10,377 nt of DNA from Lutibacter sp. UBA4458. Its GTDB lineage: Bacteria; Bacteroidota; Bacteroidia; Flavobacteriales; Flavobacteriaceae. The notes beneath the pieces are model-generated. The model did no database searches. It had not been told where the DNA came from and saw only the letters and a program-made list of their open reading frames with translations. The stretch spans positions 1,964-12,340 of the forward strand of contig DGOU01000055.1 in NCBI GenBank assembly GCA_002390165.1. Direction: 5' to 3'. The position numbers and the translations under genes are program-made. Shown here piece by piece: positions 7,873 through 10,377 of the stretch (position 1 is the first letter of the stretch; every line of letters begins with the position of its first letter).

Positions 7873-7894
7873 TTTGTTTGTTTGTTTGTTTGTT
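7873..7894 (-). repeat. AAAC tetranucleotide repeat in the nosZ leader
   Basis: Five and a half units of TTTG on the plus strand (AAAC/CAAA on the coding strand) run from inside the cytochrome stop codon to 11 nt before the nosZ ATG. One further unit follows after a slightly longer interruption (7867-7870). The repeat fills the place where a ribosome would load. It could change length by slipped-strand mispairing, or simply supply an unstructured A-rich initiation region as is common in Bacteroidetes. Confidence 0.85.
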
Positions 7895-8363
7895 AATTTT
7901 TAGTTCTAAAATATTCTAAAACCGCGCGGGCTTCATCTTGTGTTAAATGCTGATTTGCCATTGGTGCGCTAAATTCTTTAAGTAATTCTTTAGCGGTTTT
8001 ATTTTCAACAATCATTTTTTCTGGATTTAATATCATATTCATAATCCATTCAGGAGATTGTCTTTGTGTAACGCCTTTTAAAGCTGGTCCAATATATCTT
8101 TTTTTAATTTTGTGACATGCGGTACATTTCGCTTTAAAAATTTCTTTCCCCTTAGCAACTAAGGATTCATCAATATCACCAAGAGTTATGTTAGTTATTG
8201 GCCCAACCCCTTTATCATCCATAGGATTTACTTTTGCGGTTTCTTTAACTACTTCTTTAACCACCTCTTTTACTGGCGCTTCCTTTTTTACTTCTTTTTT
8301 ATCATTACCTCCGCAGCTAGATACTGCAATTACTAATGCTACTAGAATCAGTTTTAATTTCAT
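7893..8363 (-). CDS. Monohaem cytochrome c lipoprotein, probable electron donor to NosZ
   Basis: A 156-residue exported protein. The signal ends in the lipobox VSSC (Cys17). A charged linker follows (about 20-45, with KEVVKEVVKE), then one class I cytochrome c domain with haem motif CTACH (80-84), IGPAL (91-95) and the likely axial Met135 in SAPMANQ, closing with the usual C-terminal helix (LTQDEARAVLEYFR). It lies 24 nt after the FAS1 gene and 31 nt before nosZ, on the same strand, so co-transcription is nearly certain. By position, and by the habit of clade II nos clusters to carry cytochromes c, it is a good candidate for passing electrons to the NosZ CuA site. The exact donor role is inference. 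Its linker could let the haem domain reach a membrane-anchored NosZ. Confidence 0.92.
   Translation of the reverse strand: MKLKLILVALVIAVSSCGGNDKKEVKKEAPVKEVVKEVVKETAKVNPMDDKGVGPITNITLGDIDESLVAKGKEIFKAKCTACHKIKKRYIGPALKGVTQRQSPEWIMNMILNPEKMIVENKTAKELLKEFSAPMANQHLTQDEARAVLEYFRTKN
8241..8276 (-). repeat. In-frame 12-bp tandem repeat coding for the cytochrome linker
   Basis: Two 12-bp units, TTCTTTAACTAC (8241-8252) and TTCTTTAACCAC (8253-8264), differ at one base. A third, more diverged unit, CTCTTTTACTGG, follows. They code for the VVKE repeats of the linker between the lipid anchor and the haem domain. Unit gain or loss would keep the frame and only change tether length. Confidence 0.7.
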
Positions 8364-8387
8364 TCTTATTAATTAATTATTTTTAAT

Positions 8388-8969
8388 TTATTTATCAGTT
8401 GGCACTAACACATTATCAATTACGTGAATCCAACCGTTACTTACTTTTACAGTTTTTAAAATTTTCGTTCCTCCAACATAAATGCCATCTTCTTTTTTCT
8501 CAACAGTTAAATATTTACCTGAAGCCATGTACAATTTACGTCCTTTTTTTGCTTCTTTTTTTAATTGTTTAATTGGGTAATTTGCTGGTGCTACATGATT
8601 AACTAAAATAAAAGCTAATTTGGCTTTATTTTCAGGTTTCAATAAAGTTTCAACCGTACCTTTTGGTAATTTATCAAAAGCACTGTTTACTGGTGCAAAT
8701 ACGGTTAATGGACCTGCATTAACCACAGCGTCTTCAACACCTGCTGCTTGAATTGCAACAACTAAAGTTTTAAAATCAGGTAATGATTTTGCAACTTGCA
8801 ATGCATTTGCAGCCGAAACATCGTCTTTTACAGAAGCTTGTCCTTTACCAACCACTTCCTTAGTTTCTGTTTTTTTTACTACTTCTTTTTTCTTTTCATT
8901 AGTATTACAGCTTGTAAACATTACAAGTAAAACTGCAATAAATGAGATAGTTAAAATTGATTTTTTCAT
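8388..8969 (-). CDS. FAS1 (fasciclin) domain lipoprotein, first gene of the nos cluster
   Basis: The start chosen is the ATG at 8969 (193 residues), which begins the signal peptide MKKSILTISF and is followed by the lipobox FTSC (Cys21). An in-frame ATG at 9005 lies inside the predicted -7 element and so before the transcript start. After a Lys/Glu-rich linker (about 22-45) comes one FAS1 domain (about 58-193). It has the H1 motif GPLTVFAPVNSAF (86-98), the central LVNHV (123-127) and the H2 motif GWIHVIDNVLVP (179-190). FAS1 domains are beta-rich modules for protein or surface contact in many extracytoplasmic proteins; their task beside NosZ is not known to me. It leads the operon, 24 nt before the cytochrome gene. 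It might dock or stabilise the cytochrome/NosZ pair at the membrane, which is inference. Confidence 0.9.
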   Translation of the reverse strand: MKKSILTISFIAVLLVMFTSCNTNEKKKEVVKKTETKEVVGKGQASVKDDVSAANALQVAKSLPDFKTLVVAIQAAGVEDAVVNAGPLTVFAPVNSAFDKLPKGTVETLLKPENKAKLAFILVNHVAPANYPIKQLKKEAKKGRKLYMASGKYLTVEKKEDGIYVGGTKILKTVKVSNGWIHVIDNVLVPTDK

Positions 8970-8979
8970 ACTTTTAAAG

Positions 8980-8989
8980 TTAACGTTAA
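8980..8989. repeat. 10-bp palindrome in the nos leader
   Basis: TTAACGTTAA is a perfect palindrome in the predicted untranslated leader, 10 nt before the FAS1 gene ATG. It could be an operator for a repressor, but a site of this length in AT-rich DNA is also expected by chance. Confidence 0.3.
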
Positions 8990-9002
8990 TTATTGTATGC
9001 TG

Positions 9003-9010
9003 CAAATTTA
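9003..9010 (-). promoter_or_regulatory. -7 element of the nos operon promoter
   Basis: The minus strand reads TAAATTTG (9010-9003), an exact match to TAnnTTTG. The predicted transcript start is near 8998, giving a leader of about 30 nt before the ATG at 8969. No TTG (-33) lies 17-21 bp upstream, so this promoter probably needs an activator. A CRP/FNR-type site is well placed for that. Confidence 0.55.
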
Positions 9011-9030
9011 AGGGTTTTAGCCTATTAAAA

Positions 9031-9048
9031 TATGATAAATGTCATTTA
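9031..9048. promoter_or_regulatory. Candidate CRP/FNR-family binding site upstream of the nos operon
   Basis: TATGATAAATGTCATTTA contains TGA-N6-TCA (9033-9044), the core shared by CRP (TGTGA-N6-TCACA) and FNR-type (TTGAT-N4-ATCAA) sites. Its centre (9038.5) is about 41 bp upstream of the predicted transcript start, the class II activator position, and it takes the place of the missing -33 element. The outer bases match neither consensus fully. An overlapping perfect 7-bp inverted repeat (ATAAATG-T-CATTTAT, 9035-9049) offers another reading as a different regulator's operator. Confidence 0.45.
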
Positions 9049-9059
9049 TTTCATATAAA

Positions 9060-9075
9060 AAGATGTTTTTATCTT
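9060..9075. repeat. Short inverted repeat AAGAT-N6-ATCTT in the divergent promoter region
   Basis: AAGAT (9060-9064) and ATCTT (9071-9075) form a perfect 5-bp dyad with a 6-bp spacer, 29 bp centre-to-centre from the CRP/FNR-like site. It may be a second regulator site between the divergent nos and thioredoxin-like genes. The pattern is short and could be chance. Confidence 0.25.
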
Positions 9076-9123
9076 ATATATTATATGTAATGTTTGTTAC
9101 TATAATAAAACGGGGTATAGTTG

Positions 9124-9131
9124 TACTTTTG
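9124..9131 (+). promoter_or_regulatory. -7 element for the thioredoxin-like gene
   Basis: TACTTTTG matches TAnnTTTG exactly. No TTG stands at the usual distance upstream; the nearest is at 9094-9096, with a 27-bp gap. The predicted transcript start is around 9137, leaving a leader of about 60 nt that begins with a small hairpin. Confidence 0.4.
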
Positions 9132-9138
9132 ACATCCT

Positions 9139-9158
9139 CTAAACTAGTGTAAGTTTAG
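9139..9158 (+). other. Leader hairpin before the thioredoxin-like gene
   Basis: CTAAACT (9139-9145) and AGTTTAG (9152-9158) form a perfect 7-bp stem with a 6-nt loop, at the very start of the predicted transcript. It has no U tract, so it is not a terminator. A 5'-end hairpin can protect mRNA, or the dyad may be a protein-binding site at +1. Confidence 0.35.
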
Positions 9159-9199
9159 GTTAGTAAATGCGTCAAAAACCGTACATTAAAATTAAAAAA

Positions 9200-9796
9200 A
9201 TGAACAGAAAAATTATTAAGCAAAGTATTGAAAAAGGATATAATTATACCGATTACAGAAAATATTTAAAAAATGTAGTTGCGGAAAAACCATCCGAAGA
9301 AATTGATAATGATCCTCTTTTAGGATATACTGTTTTAAATAATAAAAGGATGGATAGATTAGATAAAACCTTAAAATTATCTGATGAAACTAAAAGTTCC
9401 ATAGAAAATTTAGCAAAGCCATTTACTTTTTTAGTAATTTCAGAAGGTTGGTGTGGCGATACTGCACAAATTGTTCCTATACTTGATAAAATTGCAATAT
9501 ATTCTTCTAAAATTGATTTAAAAATTGTTTTTAGAGATGAAAATGAAGCTTTAATGGATCAATTTTTAACTAACGGAAGCAGATCTATTCCAAAAGTTAT
9601 TTTAGTAGATCAAGAAAATAAAGTAATCAATTCCTGGGGACCTCGACCTTCAACTGCCACAAAAATGGTTTTAGATTATAAAGAAAAACATGGGGTTGTT
9701 GATGCGGAATTTAAAAAAGATTTACAAATTTGGTATAATAAAGATAAAGGAAACACAACGCAACTTGACATTATCAATTTATTAAAAGCTTCCTAA
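9200..9796 (+). CDS. Thioredoxin-like protein with WCGDT active-site variant
   Basis: The start chosen is the ATG at 9200 (198 residues, MNRKIIKQSIEKGYNYTDYRKY), because this N-terminal helix is where the Bacteroidetes family usually begins. An in-frame ATG at 9167 would add 11 Lys-rich residues. The protein has no signal peptide and is probably cytoplasmic. The thioredoxin fold is indicated by a beta strand (FTFLVIS) leading into EGWCGDT (82-88), a helix, then the cis-Pro loop RSIPKVILVD (128-137). The usual CxxC is replaced by C-G-D-T, so only one cysteine remains. This is the form seen in the Thioredoxin_9-type family. It cannot do standard dithiol exchange alone; a monothiol role or another reaction is possible. 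It is divergent from the nos operon and shares its upstream region, but no functional link is shown. Confidence 0.83.
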   Translation: MNRKIIKQSIEKGYNYTDYRKYLKNVVAEKPSEEIDNDPLLGYTVLNNKRMDRLDKTLKLSDETKSSIENLAKPFTFLVISEGWCGDTAQIVPILDKIAIYSSKIDLKIVFRDENEALMDQFLTNGSRSIPKVILVDQENKVINSWGPRPSTATKMVLDYKEKHGVVDAEFKKDLQIWYNKDKGNTTQLDIINLLKAS

Positions 9797-9820
9797 CGTT
9801 TAAATCCTTAATAAATTAAA

Positions 9821-9828
9821 TACCTTTG
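9821..9828 (+). promoter_or_regulatory. -7 element for the conserved hypothetical gene
   Basis: TACCTTTG matches TAnnTTTG exactly and is followed by CACC and a leader of about 10 nt before the ATG at 9845. This is a common flavobacterial arrangement. No clear -33 TTG is seen. Confidence 0.5.
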
Positions 9829-9844
9829 CACCTAATTTACAATT

Positions 9845-10339
9845 ATGATTATACCTTTTGATGAAATTACGGAAGATTCAAAACTATGGATATTTCCTTC
9901 AAGTAGAAAATTCTACCCTCAAGAATTAAACGATTTAAACAAAAAACTGGTAGCTTTTTTAGAAAACTGGAATAACAAAAATATACCTTTAACTTGTGCT
10001 TATCGGTTAATCTATGATAGGTTTATAGTAATTGCAGTAGATACAACTTCTTTAATATTAACTATTGAAACTCATAATAATCTAACTGATTTTATTCAAA
10101 AACTTGAACAAGAATATAGTATTTTGTTAATGGATAAAATTAACGTGTGTTATAAACAAGGAGATTTTGTACAGTATAAAGATATTAAAGATTTTAAGCA
10201 GATGATTAAAAACAAAGGAGTTTCACCAAAAACTACTGTTTTTAACAACATGATTACTACTAAAGAAGAACTTTCTGATTTTTGGGAAATAAATATAATG
10301 GACAGTTGGTTAAGTTATTTAATGAAAGGGAAAAATTAA
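9845..10339 (+). CDS. Conserved Bacteroidetes protein of unknown function (often misnamed ABC transporter ATPase)
   Basis: A 164-residue, probably soluble cytoplasmic protein without signal peptide or membrane segment. It resembles a small family common in Flavobacteriia, recalled by its pattern: an opening PFDEI..DSKLWIFPSSRKFY, a central YDRFIVIAVD, then LMDKINVCYKQGDFVQYKD and SPKTTVFNNMITTKEEL near the end. Members are often named 'ABC transporter ATPase' in databases. This protein has no Walker A, signature or Walker B motif, so that name is unsupported. The middle region (about 66-80) looks more divergent than the ends. A -7 element just upstream suggests its own transcription. It sits 48 nt after the thioredoxin-like gene. 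Its function is unknown. Confidence 0.8.
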   Translation: MIIPFDEITEDSKLWIFPSSRKFYPQELNDLNKKLVAFLENWNNKNIPLTCAYRLIYDRFIVIAVDTTSLILTIETHNNLTDFIQKLEQEYSILLMDKINVCYKQGDFVQYKDIKDFKQMIKNKGVSPKTTVFNNMITTKEELSDFWEINIMDSWLSYLMKGKN

Positions 10340-10377
10340 CCCAATTCTTTTTCAATAAACAACAACGGATCTAAGGC
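10336..10377 (-). CDS. Possible C-terminal end of a convergent gene (partial)
   Basis: Thirteen codons and a TAA are open on the minus strand from the window edge (ending DPLLFIEKELG). They would overlap the stop of the upstream plus-strand gene by 4 nt, tail to tail. The residues look protein-like, but the stretch is too short to identify or to be sure it is coding. Confidence 0.35.
   Translation of the reverse strand, partial: ALDPLLFIEKELG

Noticed and set aside
7861..7894. CRISPR or phage-type repeat array
   Set aside because: The repeat is a simple tetranucleotide tract without spacers; no cas genes, tRNA genes, rRNA genes, insertion-sequence ends or transposases are seen anywhere in the window.
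8188..8376. Plus-strand open frame of 62 codons rich in Ser/Thr/Phe
   Set aside because: It is antisense to the cytochrome signal and Lys/Glu-rich linker; the composition is just the complement of that repeat.
8970..9005. Longer start for the FAS1 gene at 9005
   Set aside because: It lies within the -7 element, upstream of the predicted transcript start, and would precede a normal lipoprotein signal.

Overview
The window is AT-rich DNA from a member of the Bacteroidetes, most likely Flavobacteriaceae. The evidence is the strong A/T codon bias, start codons with little or no Shine-Dalgarno sequence, Bacteroidetes-type -7 promoter elements (TAnnTTTG), short Cys-type lipoprotein signals, and a nitrous-oxide reductase of the Sec-dependent clade II (atypical) form. 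No species can be named from the sequence alone.

Layout. Positions 1-747 (+) carry the C-terminal part of a B12-dependent methylmalonyl-CoA mutase. It meets, tail to tail, the MeaB-type mutase GTPase chaperone (847-1851, -) across a bidirectional hairpin terminator. Positions 1955-8969 (-) form a nitrous-oxide reduction (nos) cluster. In transcription order it encodes a FAS1 (fasciclin) lipoprotein, a monohaem cytochrome c lipoprotein, NosZ, an unnamed multi-pass membrane protein (NosB-like by position), NosL, NosD, NosF and NosY. Beyond the cluster, and divergent from it, lie a thioredoxin-like protein with a WCGDT active-site variant (9200-9796, +) and a conserved Bacteroidetes protein of unknown function (9845-10339, +). 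A few codons of a possible convergent gene are seen at the right edge.

How the genes work together. The cytochrome c is a plausible last electron donor to NosZ, whose CuA and CuZ ligands are all present. NosL (copper-binding lipoprotein), NosD (periplasmic beta-helix), NosF and NosY (ABC ATPase and permease) form the usual NosZ copper-site maturation set. NosL to NosY are tightly packed (4-nt gap, then two 8-nt overlaps). The FAS1 protein, cytochrome c, NosZ and NosL all carry lipoprotein signals, so the periplasmic part of the system looks membrane-tethered.

Regulation read from the sequence. The first nos gene has a -7 element without a -33 element, and a CRP/FNR-type half-site pair (TGA-N6-TCA) is centred about 41 bp upstream of the predicted start of transcription. 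A strong hairpin with a U tract lies just after nosZ and before the assembly genes, which suggests that most transcripts end there and that the reductase is made in excess of its assembly factors. A tetranucleotide repeat fills the nosZ leader. The membrane protein after NosZ and the FAS1 protein at the head of the operon are the least understood parts of the system.
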